DNA from: RGIG3009 sp964389495
GTDB taxonomy: Bacteria; Bacillota; Clostridia; Oscillospirales; Acutalibacteraceae
Reading direction: 5' to 3'
NCBI GenBank assembly: GCA_964389495.1
Contig: CAYMDU010000004.1
Span: 1-40,685, forward strand
DNA length: 40,685 nucleotides
Part shown: positions 6,907-14,962 of the stretch, in pieces
Layout: each line of letters begins with the position of its first letter
Position numbering within the stretch: position 1 is the stretch's first letter
Notes under the pieces: generated by a model
Told to the model about the DNA's origin: nothing
Seen by the model: the letters and a program-made list of their open reading frames with translations, nothing else
Databases searched by the model: none
Translations under genes and position numbers: made by a program

Positions 6907-7815
6907 TTATTCGCCTTTGTAGGTGGTTATTTCCACACTTTGAATACAAATGTCCACCACCGGTTTGTAATTGGAATCCGTTACGGCTGCGGCAATTTTG
7001 TCCACCACTTCCATTCCTTGGAATATCTGGCCAAACACCGTGTGCCCGCCGCTGCGGCGATACGCGCCGTCCAAATGCAAATTGCCGCCATAGGTTTCAT
7101 AGGCATCCCACACTTCGTCGGGAATCCAGTCATACACATAGGTTTCTTCAACCAAATCCTGCCAACCCGTGATTCCCTGCTCCTCGGCAAGCCATTCTGC
7201 CGTGTATTCTTCCAAATAGCTTTCATACACCGCTTTGGCGTATTCTTCCCGCGCTTCCGGCGAATAGGTTTCACGGCCGCTGAAATAGTCGGCACTGCGC
7301 TGGTTGATATAAAATTGGCTGCCGTTTTGCTTGTCGCCTGTGCCGGCCATGGCCACCGCGCCGTACAGGTTTAACAGCTTGGCATCGAATTCGTTTTCAA
7401 ACGGTTCTCCGGTGGCACTTTCGCCGCCGTTGCCGGTTCCTGTTGGGTCGCCGGCTTGAACCAAGAAGTTTTCCATCACATAATGAAAAATCGTTCCGTT
7501 ATAATACCCGCGTTTGGCCAGCGTGATAAAGTTGTTCACTGCCAACGGAGCCGCTTCGGGAAATAAACGCATGTACAAATCACCTTTATCGGTGTGTATC
7601 ACGGCAATTTCTTCACCCGCCGCCGGCTTTTCCGTTTGGAACCCTGCGGTTTTATCCGGGTAGGCCGTGGCAATCTCATTGTCGCGTTCACCGGCCGTTG
7701 TGCGAACAACAGTGGTGGTAGCGCTCGTGCCGGCTCCGCTGTTATCTGCACACGCCGTTGCGGTGATGCACACCGCCAAGGCCACCATCAAGGCCCCTAT
7801 TTTTCGCTTATTCAT
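6907..7815 (-). CDS. Cyclophilin-type lipoprotein lacking the catalytic arginine
   Basis: A 302-residue exported cyclophilin-fold protein. A signal peptide ends in ATAC with Cys22, so it is probably a lipoprotein. A Thr-rich linker follows, then the cyclophilin domain from about residue 65 (GEEIAVIHTDKGDLYMRLFPEAAP). Usual motifs are present: VQAGDPTGTG, NGSQFYI and HTVFGQIFQGMEVVDKIA. However, the signature FHR is FHY here (Tyr112), so the catalytic arginine of cyclophilins is missing. About 75 acidic, helical residues (173-247) are inserted between the GSQF strand and the HTVFG strand. The start ATG overlaps the stop of the upstream cyclophilin gene by ATGA, indicating translational coupling. 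It may be a binding protein or chaperone rather than an active isomerase. Confidence 0.88.
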   Translation of the reverse strand: MNKRKIGALMVALAVCITATACADNSGAGTSATTTVVRTTAGERDNEIATAYPDKTAGFQTEKPAAGEEIAVIHTDKGDLYMRLFPEAAPLAVNNFITLAKRGYYNGTIFHYVMENFLVQAGDPTGTGNGGESATGEPFENEFDAKLLNLYGAVAMAGTGDKQNGSQFYINQRSADYFSGRETYSPEAREEYAKAVYESYLEEYTAEWLAEEQGITGWQDLVEETYVYDWIPDEVWDAYETYGGNLHLDGAYRRSGGHTVFGQIFQGMEVVDKIAAAVTDSNYKPVVDICIQSVEITTYKGE

Positions 7816-8408
7816 TCCGCATAGTCCTTAATCTCGATGGTTTGAATAACAACATCCTCCACCGGACGTTCCTGCCCACCGGTGGCCACAGCGGCGATTT
7901 CGTCTACCACCGCCATGCCGTCGTACACCTGGCCGAACACCGTGTGCCGATAGTCCAAATGCGGCGTACCACCGTGTTCACGGTAGGCTTGCTCGGCTTC
8001 TTCCGGGAAATACCGGCGCAAGCCCGCCATTTGCCCCAGCAACGATTCCGGCACTTCTTTGGCCTGAACAATAAAGAATTGGCTGCCGTTGGTGCCGGGA
8101 CCGGCATTGGCCATGGACAACGCACCGCGCACGTTATGCAAGTCTTCGGAAAATTCGTCTTCGAACGGGTGCCCCCAAATACTTTCACCGCCACAGCCCG
8201 TGCCGGTCGGGTCGCCGCCCTGTATCATGAAATCATTGATAACCCGATGAAAAATCAGCCCGTTGTAGTACCCGTTTTTGGCATGCGTTGTGAAATTTTC
8301 CACCGTTTTGGGTGCTTGATCGGGGAACAAACGCACCGCAAACTCGCCGTGATTGGTGTGAAACACCGCTACGGTTTCTCCCGCAACGGGCTTTGCCATT
8401 TGCTTCAT
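7812..8408 (-). CDS. Peptidyl-prolyl cis-trans isomerase, cyclophilin type
   Basis: A 198-residue cyclophilin with no signal peptide, so probably cytoplasmic. It speeds cis-trans isomerisation of Xaa-Pro bonds. The active-site stretch is intact: IFHRVINDFMIQGGDP, with the arginine its partner gene lacks. NGSQFFIVQ and HTVFGQVYDGMAVVDEIA follow. A shorter insert of ~30 residues (EVPESLLGQMAGLRRYF onward) lies between them, at the same place as the larger insert in the lipoprotein. The start at 8408 has AAGGAGAA upstream. It is the first gene of a two-gene operon driven by the near-perfect promoter at 8454-8482. Confidence 0.94.
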   Translation of the reverse strand: MKQMAKPVAGETVAVFHTNHGEFAVRLFPDQAPKTVENFTTHAKNGYYNGLIFHRVINDFMIQGGDPTGTGCGGESIWGHPFEDEFSEDLHNVRGALSMANAGPGTNGSQFFIVQAKEVPESLLGQMAGLRRYFPEEAEQAYREHGGTPHLDYRHTVFGQVYDGMAVVDEIAAVATGGQERPVEDVVIQTIEIKDYAE

Positions 8409-8453
8409 TGTGCTTCTCCTTTACATTCGATACTCCGTGAATACGGTGGCTTT

Positions 8454-8482
8454 ATTATACGGCAGCTACCGGTCTTTGTCAA
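8454..8482 (-). promoter_or_regulatory. Consensus SigA promoter of the cyclophilin operon
   Basis: Minus strand TTGACA (8477-8482), spacer of exactly 17, TATAAT (8454-8459): a perfect match to the vegetative consensus. The -35 lies inside the last codons of ylbJ, so the cyclophilin pair is transcribed on its own. Confidence 0.9.
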
Positions 8483-9563
8483 GGCGCAGCGGGAACACCA
8501 GCATCCACATACCAACCGTCACCAGCAACGCTGCCGAACACAACGCCGACCCGGAAAAGGCTTGCGCTGTCGGTGCAACCCAAGTGCCGTTCACCGGCCG
8601 AGATATCGGTATCCACTTTAATAACAACTGCATAAACAAAGCCGTTAGGGCACCGTGTGTTACCCGCGCTGCCAGAAATCCTTTGTCCATCACACCCAAC
8701 CCATGCAGTTCGGTGGCCAACTGACAATGAACCGACACCCCGCCGAATCCCACCGCAAATCCCAAAAGCAACGGTGCCGTTTCTCCCAAAGAGGCCGCGG
8801 CCGTGCAACCGCAGCTCACTTCCAACAAGCAGGCAATCAACGCCGCAACGATTTTTTCGCCTTTCGGCGTGCCGCCGCCCATCACCGTTACCACACCGGA
8901 AACATCCACCAATGCCAGCACCGCGGCAAACAGCAAGACAAAGCCGCACATATTCAGCAATGTTTCGCACGATGCCCGAACCGCCTCTACCAACGCCGTC
9001 GCCGGCGTCACATGCCGCACTTCGTATCGCCGAGTATCCTTTCGGTGTCGGCTGTTTCGCGGCACACCTATCACACCCAACAAAAACGAGGCTGTTAAAT
9101 GGGCCACCGTTAAAAGTATGCCAAAGGCCGTGCTCCCCATCAGCCCCGCTCCCACCGTACCCACCAAAAAACCCGGCCCGCTGTTCACGCAAAAGCGCAA
9201 CATCCGCCGCCCTTCTTCGGTGGTGATTTGTCGGCTGCGCAGCAGTTCCGCTGTTGCCGCACCGCCCGCCGGATACCCGCCTACAGCACCTATCACCATG
9301 CCCACCGCACAGCAACCGGGCAACCCAAACAGTTTAACCGTCACCGCTTCCAGCCGTCTGCCGACAGCAGCCGCCACCCCCGACCGTGTCAAAAAGCTGC
9401 CTAACACCAAAAACGGAAACAGCGACGGAATAAGCACCTCGGCACAAATCGACAGTCCGCGGCTGATACCGCCGCTCACTGCTTGGGGATATCGCAACAA
9501 CGCCAAGCCGAACAGCGCCATCCCCCCCGCCAAGCCGGTCGTTTGCATACGCCCTTTTGTCAT
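8466..9563 (-). CDS. ylbJ: YlbJ-like sporulation integral membrane protein
   Basis: A 365-residue membrane protein with about eight to nine hydrophobic segments and the nucleoside-recognition (gate) fold. Typical YlbJ stretches are LIPSLFPFLVLGSFL near residues 45-59, VGGYPAGGAATAELL near 93-107, and FCVNSGPGFLVGTVG near 123-137. In Bacillus, YlbJ is made in the mother cell under SigE and is needed for spore cortex formation. The start at 9563 has GAGGAGGG with suitable spacing. It diverges from yqfC, also a SigE-regulon gene in Bacillus, and a SigE-like promoter is visible in the shared gap. This supports a sporulating organism. Confidence 0.88.
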   Translation of the reverse strand: MTKGRMQTTGLAGGMALFGLALLRYPQAVSGGISRGLSICAEVLIPSLFPFLVLGSFLTRSGVAAAVGRRLEAVTVKLFGLPGCCAVGMVIGAVGGYPAGGAATAELLRSRQITTEEGRRMLRFCVNSGPGFLVGTVGAGLMGSTAFGILLTVAHLTASFLLGVIGVPRNSRHRKDTRRYEVRHVTPATALVEAVRASCETLLNMCGFVLLFAAVLALVDVSGVVTVMGGGTPKGEKIVAALIACLLEVSCGCTAAASLGETAPLLLGFAVGFGGVSVHCQLATELHGLGVMDKGFLAARVTHGALTALFMQLLLKWIPISRPVNGTWVAPTAQAFSGSALCSAALLVTVGMWMLVFPLRLDKDR

Positions 9564-9582
9564 TTCGTTCCCTCCTCACAGT

Positions 9583-9612
9583 AGTTTATGGGATGGCATC
9601 ACCGCATTATTC
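9583..9612 (-). promoter_or_regulatory. SigE-like promoter for ylbJ
   Basis: Minus strand GAATAAT (9606-9612), 15-base spacer, CATAAACT (9583-9590). The -10 matches the Bacillus SigE pattern CATACAAT at six of eight positions; no SigA-type promoter is evident here. Confidence 0.5.
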
Positions 9613-9633
9613 CCGCAAAAACAACATAAGAAT
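9604..9633 (+). promoter_or_regulatory. Possible SigE-like promoter for yqfC
   Basis: Plus strand GCATTAT (9604-9610), 14-base spacer, CATAAGAAT (9625-9633). Weaker than the opposing one; both use the same ATTATT core as -35. Confidence 0.35.
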
Positions 9634-9650
9634 GTGCAGGAGGGATTGCC

Positions 9651-9932
9651 GTGAAACACAAAAAACGAACTGTTGCCCTGTCCCGCTCCCTGGAAACCGC
9701 ACTGGATCTTCCGATCGGTGTTCTCACCGAGGCTCCGCGCATGGAATTGTCCGGAAACCGCCATGCGGTAGTGGAAGGGTGTGAAAGCATTTTGGAATAC
9801 GGCGAAAGCTGTATTCGCCTGCGCACGGCTGCCGGTATTGTTCGCATTACCGGATGTGCGTTGCAAATGCACTGCCGCACGCCCGAACACGCCGTCATCA
9901 CCGGTCGCTTCCTTTCATTGGAATTTTTATAG
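9651..9932 (+). CDS. yqfC: YqfC-family sporulation protein
   Basis: A 93-residue protein of the YqfC/YabP type: a basic N terminus, then DLPIGVLTEAPRMELSGN and a strand-rich core ending ITGCALQMHCR, close to family pattern. Function is unknown, but in Bacillus it is in the SigE regulon and sits before yqfD, as here. The start is a GTG at 9651, supported by CAGGAGGG (9638-9645) six bases before it. The yqfD gene begins 13 bases after the stop. Confidence 0.9.
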   Translation: MKHKKRTVALSRSLETALDLPIGVLTEAPRMELSGNRHAVVEGCESILEYGESCIRLRTAAGIVRITGCALQMHCRTPEHAVITGRFLSLEFL

Positions 9933-9945
9933 AAAGAGGGATTGT

Positions 9946-11103
9946 ATGCCGTTGTTTTCCGCCCTAACCGGCACCGTGCGCATCCAATGCGAAGGGGGAT
10001 TCCCCGAACGGTTTTTGAATGCCGCTTCCGGCCTGAATATCCCATTATGGGATATTTGCTATCGGGATACCGTTCTCTTTTGCCGTGCTCACGCAAAAGA
10101 CTATGCCACACTCCGCCCCGCGGCGCGCCGCGCCTGTTTGCGCATGCGTATTCAGCAAAAGCAAGGCCTTCCGTTTGCCGTTCGCCGCTTGGGTATTCAC
10201 CCCGGTTGGATAGCCGGGGCCGCTTTGTTTTTTCTGATTTTACAACTGCTGTCTTCTCGCATTTGGGTTATCACCATACACGGCAACCACACCGTTTCCG
10301 ATTCCGAAATTTTGGCGGTACTGGCAGAATTCGGTGTGCAGGAGGGTTCCGATTTTTCCCGCGTTAATCTTGACGAGTTGCAACTAACGGCTCTTCAAAA
10401 ATTGCCGGAGCTAAGTTGGCTAACCGTGAATCAGCACGGCAGCATTGCCTCCGTGGAGGTGAAAGAGCGTTCCGCTGCCGCTCCGCCGGACAGCACCGTG
10501 CCCGCCAACTTGGTGGCGGCTTGCGACGGGGTTATTGTTGCCATTCACACCGTGACCGGGCAAGCCATGGTAAGCCCCGGCGATGCCGTGCGACGCGGCG
10601 ATTTGCTCATCAGCGGCGTGATGGACAGCGCTGTGGGGCCACAGCTCAAAAAGGCCGCCGGCAGCGTTGTTGCCCGCACAACGCATCGCCTTGCGGTGGT
10701 GGTTCCGCTAACCGAATCGGTCACTGTTCCCGATCGCACTGTTTGCCACCCGCAACTGGACTTTTTCGGTTGGCACATTCCCTTATACACACAGTATCAC
10801 CTGCAGGAAAAGGCGGCTTCTGTCACGGTTACCCGGCACCCTTTAACCGTCAAGGGGGTGCCGTTGCCTCTTGGACTGTCGGTTACGAAGCGGTGTTATA
10901 CCACCACACACACCGTTACCCGAACGCCTGCGGAAGCTTTGGACGAGGCCCAAACGCAATTAGCCGCCGAGGAAATCACCTTGCAAGGCACCCTCTCGGT
11001 GGAGCAAAAAACACAACAGACCGCCGTAAAAAACGGGTGTGTAGAGCTCACTGCTGTGTATACCGGCACGCAGGAACTGGCTGTGGAATCCCCGTTGATT
11101 TAA
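9946..11103 (+). CDS. yqfD: YqfD-family sporulation protein
   Basis: A 385-residue protein with one membrane segment near residues 88-105 (AGAALFFLILQLLSSRIW). The N-terminal ~85 residues are small-domain and basic; the part after the membrane segment is a POTRA-like domain (ITIHGNHTVSDSEILAVL) followed by a strand-rich region with VKERSAA and GDAVRRGDLLISG, typical of YqfD. It is probably outside the mother-cell membrane during engulfment; Bacillus yqfD is SigE-dependent. The ATG at 9946 follows AAAGAGGG; the frame is open back to 9781, but that part overlaps yqfC. The unit yqfC-yqfD ends 94 bases before phoH, which has its own promoter. Confidence 0.9.
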   Translation: MPLFSALTGTVRIQCEGGFPERFLNAASGLNIPLWDICYRDTVLFCRAHAKDYATLRPAARRACLRMRIQQKQGLPFAVRRLGIHPGWIAGAALFFLILQLLSSRIWVITIHGNHTVSDSEILAVLAEFGVQEGSDFSRVNLDELQLTALQKLPELSWLTVNQHGSIASVEVKERSAAAPPDSTVPANLVAACDGVIVAIHTVTGQAMVSPGDAVRRGDLLISGVMDSAVGPQLKKAAGSVVARTTHRLAVVVPLTESVTVPDRTVCHPQLDFFGWHIPLYTQYHLQEKAASVTVTRHPLTVKGVPLPLGLSVTKRCYTTTHTVTRTPAEALDEAQTQLAAEEITLQGTLSVEQKTQQTAVKNGCVELTAVYTGTQELAVESPLI

Positions 11104-11142
11104 AATTCTACAAAATTCAATAAAATTTTGTTCCTCTCGCTA

Positions 11143-11171
11143 GTGACAAGCGCGTTTTTTTGTGGTATACT
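11143..11171 (+). promoter_or_regulatory. SigA-type promoter of the phoH-era-mutS2 operon
   Basis: GTGACA (11143-11148), 17-base spacer, TATACT (11166-11171), 26 bases before the phoH start. Confidence 0.75.
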
Positions 11172-11197
11172 AACATAAAACGCAAAGGAGGCATTGC

Positions 11198-12199
11198 ATG
11201 GAACAGCTTGTGAGCATCGATCGCATGGAACAAGCTATGGCATTGTTTGGCAATTTCGATGAAAACATCCGCTTGCTGGAAGAACAATACCATGTGAGCA
11301 TCCTTGCACGCAACAACGATATTAAAATCAGCGGTGAGGCCGAGGGTGTCCTGCATGCCACCCACGCGGTACAAGGATTGTTGCAACTCATCAATCGCGG
11401 CGAACAGCTTAACGAACAAACCGTTCGGTATGTGATGATGCTGGTTAACGAAGGCGCCGAACAAGATCTTCCGGCCCTTTCGGGCGACAGCATTTGCATC
11501 ACGGCCAAAGGGCGGCCGGTTAAGCCCAAAACACTGGGGCAAAAAGCCTATGTTGAAGCCATCCGTAACAACACCGTTGTTCTTGGCATCGGCCCCGCCG
11601 GAACCGGCAAAACCTATTTGGCCGTCGCCATGGCGGTGGAAGCATTCCGCGCCAAGCAAGTGAATCGCATCATTCTCACCCGTCCCGCCGTGGAAGCAGG
11701 CGAAAAACTGGGCTTTCTTCCGGGCGACTTGCAATCCAAGGTGGATCCGTATCTTCGCCCATTGTACGACGCCTTGTTCGATATGCTGGGAACCGAAACC
11801 TATCAAAAATATTTGGAACGCGGCAACATCGAAGTGGCACCGTTGGCCTATATGCGCGGGCGAACACTGGATGATTCTTTCGTTATTCTGGACGAAGCGC
11901 AAAACACCACTCCGGAACAAATGAAAATGTTTCTCACTCGGTTGGGCTTCAACTCCAAAATGGTGGTCACCGGGGATATCACCCAAATCGACCTTCCAGA
12001 CGGTAAAAAAAGCGGCTTGCGCGAGGTTATGCGTATTCTCAAAGGCGTGGAGGACATTGCCATTTGTTCTTTCAGTCAAAAAGATGTTGTGCGCCACCAA
12101 CTGGTTCAGCGTATCATTAAAGCCTATGAAGACTATGAAAAAAACAAACAAGAAGGGAAGCGTGTCAGAAATGCTGAAAAAAATTCGAGTAGACATTGA
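11198..12199 (+). CDS. phoH: PhoH-family ATPase (PhoH-like)
   Basis: A 333-residue P-loop protein. An N-terminal KH-like region of about 100 residues precedes the ATPase core: GIGPAGTGKTYLA (Walker A near residue 132), TRPAVEAGEKLGFLPGD, then FVILDEAQNTTPEQMKMFLTR (Walker B) and VVTGDITQIDLP. This is the canonical PhoH-like set. Family members are linked to RNA metabolism; in many bacteria phoH is next to ybeY, as here. The start at 11198 follows AAAGGAGG with seven bases spacing. Its last 29 bases overlap the start of ybeY. Confidence 0.96.
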   Translation: MEQLVSIDRMEQAMALFGNFDENIRLLEEQYHVSILARNNDIKISGEAEGVLHATHAVQGLLQLINRGEQLNEQTVRYVMMLVNEGAEQDLPALSGDSICITAKGRPVKPKTLGQKAYVEAIRNNTVVLGIGPAGTGKTYLAVAMAVEAFRAKQVNRIILTRPAVEAGEKLGFLPGDLQSKVDPYLRPLYDALFDMLGTETYQKYLERGNIEVAPLAYMRGRTLDDSFVILDEAQNTTPEQMKMFLTRLGFNSKMVVTGDITQIDLPDGKKSGLREVMRILKGVEDIAICSFSQKDVVRHQLVQRIIKAYEDYEKNKQEGKRVRNAEKNSSRH

Positions 12200-12674
12200 G
12201 AACCGTCAAAAAACGGTGAAAATCCCCACCGGAATGCGTATGCTCATCCGCCGTTGCTGCCACGCGGCATTGGAATTGGAAGGCGTGGACGGCTGCGCCC
12301 AAGTGGATGTCACCCTGGTGGATAACAATCAAATCCGGGAAATCAACCGCGAGCAACGGCATATCGACGCTCCCACCGATGTTCTGTCTTTCCCCTTGGG
12401 CGAAAACGGCAAATTTGAAATCAACCCCGAAACCGGCGAAAAGCTCATTGGGAATATTGTGCTGTCTGTGGAACAAGCCGAACGGCAAGCCAAAGATTTC
12501 GGCCATTCCTTCAACCGCGAAATCGGGTATCTCACAGTTCACTCCATGTTCCACCTGCTGGGATACGACCATGTGAACGGTGGGCTGGAAGCTGTTCGTA
12601 TGCGCGAAAAAGAAGAAACCGTGATGGATCAAATCGGCCTGTCCCGTATTAACAGCTATGTACTCGACCAATAA
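12171..12674 (+). CDS. ybeY: Endoribonuclease / rRNA maturation factor YbeY
   Basis: A 167-residue zinc-binding RNase involved in 16S rRNA 3' processing and ribosome quality control. The three-histidine signature appears as HSMFHLLGYDH near the C terminus; upstream are TDVLSFPLG and IGNIVLSVEQA, as in the family. The start ATG at 12171 lies inside phoH with AGAAGGGAAG about 12 bases before it, looser than usual, so translation may be coupled to phoH. The frame is open further upstream but only inside phoH. Confidence 0.95.
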   Translation: MLKKIRVDIENRQKTVKIPTGMRMLIRRCCHAALELEGVDGCAQVDVTLVDNNQIREINREQRHIDAPTDVLSFPLGENGKFEINPETGEKLIGNIVLSVEQAERQAKDFGHSFNREIGYLTVHSMFHLLGYDHVNGGLEAVRMREKEETVMDQIGLSRINSYVLDQ

Positions 12675-13122
12675 GCCCCACCGCTTTTGGCGCGGATTCC
12701 GCTATGCGCTGCACGGCGTGTGGCGTTGCCTGCGGGAAGAACGGAATTTTCGATTTCACATCACAGCAGCCGCCTATGTGCTTGCTTTGGCACCGCACTT
12801 TGCCCTGTCTCGCGCCGAATGGGCCCTTCTCTTTTTAACCGTTGGCGGCGTTCTGTGCGCCGAACTTATTAACAGCGCCGTGGAGCGCACCGTCGATCGC
12901 ATCGGTACCGAACAGCACCCATTGGCCGGTGCCGCCAAAGACATGGCCGCCGGTGCGGTTTTGGTGCTTGCGATTGCAGCCGTCGGCGTGGGGATTTCCC
13001 TGTTCGGAAAGCCCGATTCCTGGTTGCTTTTGTTGGCACAATGGTGCGTTGCCCCTTGGCGTCCCTGCTTGTTGGTCGCTTCGTTTGTCCCCGCGTGGCT
13101 GTTTGTATTCAAATGGAGGTAA
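12658..13122 (+). CDS. dgkA: Diacylglycerol/undecaprenol kinase (DgkA family)
   Basis: A 154-residue membrane kinase, with the family's helical layout of three or more membrane segments and the signature ELINSAVERTVDRIG followed by AKDMAAGAVLV. In Gram-positive bacteria this family phosphorylates undecaprenol, feeding cell-wall lipid carrier. It is longer than typical (about 120-130), having an extra C-terminal hydrophobic segment. It starts inside the last 17 bases of ybeY without a clear ribosome-binding site, which suggests translation coupled to ybeY termination. Confidence 0.92.
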   Translation: MYSTNKPHRFWRGFRYALHGVWRCLREERNFRFHITAAAYVLALAPHFALSRAEWALLFLTVGGVLCAELINSAVERTVDRIGTEQHPLAGAAKDMAAGAVLVLAIAAVGVGISLFGKPDSWLLLLAQWCVAPWRPCLLVASFVPAWLFVFKWR

Positions 13123-13124
13123 CT

Positions 13125-14027
13125 ATGTCAGAAACCAAATCCGCTTTTATCGCCCTTGTCGGCATCCCCAATGTGGGAAAATCCTCCTTGCTGAACGCCT
13201 TGGTTGGGCACAAAATTGCCATTGTGTCGGACAAGCCGCAAACCACACGCAACCGCATCATGGGCGTGCGAACACAAGAAGACACCCAGTTGGTGTTTTT
13301 GGATACACCCGGCTCTCATCGCCCGCGCACACGGCTGGGAGATTTCATGATTAAATCCATTGGCGAAGCCGTATCCGGCGTGGATGTCGGCGTACTGGTG
13401 GCAGAACCGACCACAACCGTGCGCGACACAGAAAAAGAACTGCTGGAACGCTTCCGCTCACAAAAATTGCCGGTGTTGCTGGTGTTGAACAAAATCGACA
13501 CTGTTGCCGACAAAACTTCGTTGCTGGCCTGTATCGACACATGGCGGCAGGTGTATCCGTTTGAATCCATCGTGCCTGTTTCCGCACTAACCGGCGAAGG
13601 CGTTTCTCTTTTGTCCGACGAACTGGCACACTACGCCGTTCCCAGCCCCCATTTTTTCCCTGCCGACACCAGCAGCGACCAGCCCGACCGTGTTCTTGCC
13701 GCCGAATTGTTGCGCGAACAAATGTTGCTTCAACTTCGCGACGAAATCCCGCACGGTATCGCCGTGGTTACCGAACGGTTCGAAGAAGGCAACACCAACC
13801 GCGGGCCGTTATTGGAAATCGATGCCACCATTGTTTGCGAACGTGAAACCCACAAGGGTATCATCATCGGCAAACGCGGTGCCATGCTAAAAAGCATCGC
13901 CAGCGCCGCTCGCACCGAAATGGAATCCCTGTTTAATGTCCATGTCAACCTGCAATGCTGGGTGAAAGTAAAAGAGGATTGGCGCAACCGCCAAGGCCTT
14001 TTAAATTCTTTCGGTTATCGTTCATAA
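13125..14027 (+). CDS. era: GTPase Era
   Basis: A 300-residue GTPase that binds 16S rRNA in 30S assembly. G1 is GIPNVGKSS at residues 13-21 (the usual GRPNVGKST differs by Ile and Ser), then KPQTTRNRIMG (switch I), DTPG near 61, NKID near 122, and SAL near 150. The C-terminal KH domain carries THKGIIIGKRGAMLKSI. The ATG at 13125 is chosen because TGGAGGT sits just before it, overlapping the end of dgkA; the frame continues upstream only within dgkA. The Bacillus neighbour cdd, often between dgkA and era, is absent. Confidence 0.96.
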   Translation: MSETKSAFIALVGIPNVGKSSLLNALVGHKIAIVSDKPQTTRNRIMGVRTQEDTQLVFLDTPGSHRPRTRLGDFMIKSIGEAVSGVDVGVLVAEPTTTVRDTEKELLERFRSQKLPVLLVLNKIDTVADKTSLLACIDTWRQVYPFESIVPVSALTGEGVSLLSDELAHYAVPSPHFFPADTSSDQPDRVLAAELLREQMLLQLRDEIPHGIAVVTERFEEGNTNRGPLLEIDATIVCERETHKGIIIGKRGAMLKSIASAARTEMESLFNVHVNLQCWVKVKEDWRNRQGLLNSFGYRS

Positions 14028-14038
14028 TGTATGCATGA

Positions 14039-14075
14039 ATACCTCCGTTTCGGCTCATAGTAGGAACGGAGGTAT
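14039..14075 (+). promoter_or_regulatory. Hairpin masking the yqzL ribosome-binding site
   Basis: An 11-bp perfect stem ATACCTCCGTT (14039-14049) with 14065-14075, 15-base loop. The right arm contains GGAGG, the ribosome-binding site of yqzL. No T tract follows, so it looks like translational masking rather than termination of era transcription. Confidence 0.6.
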
Positions 14076-14080
14076 CGGTT

Positions 14081-14269
14081 ATGAAGCAAGACCATTTGTG
14101 GGAGATTTTCCAAAAAACAGGGAAAGTGGAAGACTATCTTCGGTATTGCGGTATCACATTCGTTGCATCGGGCAACAACGCCTTGGTTGATAATATTGGC
14201 ACAGGAGAAACCCGTCATGAAGCTAACCACCGACGCACTGATTGTGCGGGAAAACAACAAAATCGGTGA
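14081..14269 (+). CDS. yqzL: YqzL-like small protein
   Basis: A 62-residue protein. Its start, DHLWEIFQKTGKVEDYLRY, matches the YqzL pattern (aromatic, F-x-KTG-x-x-x-x-YL), and YqzL is the small gene found between era and recO in Firmicutes, exactly where this lies. Its function is unknown. The family is usually about 45 residues; the last ~17 residues here are read from DNA that overlaps recO in another frame, so the tail may be of little consequence. The ribosome-binding site GGAGG is at 14068-14072, within the hairpin at 14039-14075. Confidence 0.75.
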   Translation: MKQDHLWEIFQKTGKVEDYLRYCGITFVASGNNALVDNIGTGETRHEANHRRTDCAGKQQNR

Positions 14270-14951
14270 AGCAGATCGCTTTGTCACCGCACTCACGCGT
14301 GACAACGGCATCATTCGTGCTTCTGTTCGCGGCGCCCGCAATCTTAAAAATCGCAACAGCGCGGCCACACAACTGTTGTGCTACTCTCGCCTGACTTTAT
14401 ATCGCGGGCGGGAGAAATACATAGTCGACGATGCCGAACCTCTGAAAGTCTTTTTTGAATTGCGGGATCAACTTGACAAACTGGCTCTGGCACAGTACTT
14501 CTGCGAGCTGGCTACGGTGCTGGCTCCGCGCGAAGAATCGGCCGAAGAACCGTTACGGCTGTTGCTCAATGCCTTGCATTATTTATCCGAGGAAACACGC
14601 CCCCTGCCGCTGGTGAAAGCCGTTACCGAACTGCGCCTGCTTTGCCAAGCCGGCTACACGCCGGCTGTTGCCACCTGCACCGGCTGTCAAGCACCCAACG
14701 GCACCTGGTTCTCCCCGTCGCAAGGGGTACTGCTGTGCGACAACTGCCGCGGTTCCGCCCCGGCTATTCCGCTGTCAGCTACCGTTTTGGCGGCCATGCG
14801 GCATATCGTGTACGCCCCCTTTGACCGTTGCTTTGCTTTTTCACTTCCCGCAGAAGACGCTCAGGCGTTATGCCAGGTGGCTGAACAGTTTTTGCTGGCC
14901 CAGCTGGGGCGTGGATTTAACACCTTGGAGTTTTATCACAGCCTACTATAA
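14217..14951 (+). CDS. recO: DNA repair protein RecO
   Basis: A 244-residue protein of the RecFOR recombination-mediator pathway, which loads RecA at gaps. The N-terminal OB-fold reads TTDALIVRENNKIGEADRF, then the family's helical region follows. The zinc-binding set is CTGC (about 159-162) and CDNC (about 181-184). ACAGGAGAAA lies nine bases before the ATG at 14217. The first 53 bases overlap the tail of yqzL. An in-frame ATG at 14163 has no ribosome-binding site and adds residues not typical of RecO. Confidence 0.94.
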   Translation: MKLTTDALIVRENNKIGEADRFVTALTRDNGIIRASVRGARNLKNRNSAATQLLCYSRLTLYRGREKYIVDDAEPLKVFFELRDQLDKLALAQYFCELATVLAPREESAEEPLRLLLNALHYLSEETRPLPLVKAVTELRLLCQAGYTPAVATCTGCQAPNGTWFSPSQGVLLCDNCRGSAPAIPLSATVLAAMRHIVYAPFDRCFAFSLPAEDAQALCQVAEQFLLAQLGRGFNTLEFYHSLL

Positions 14952-14962
14952 GGAGCACACCT

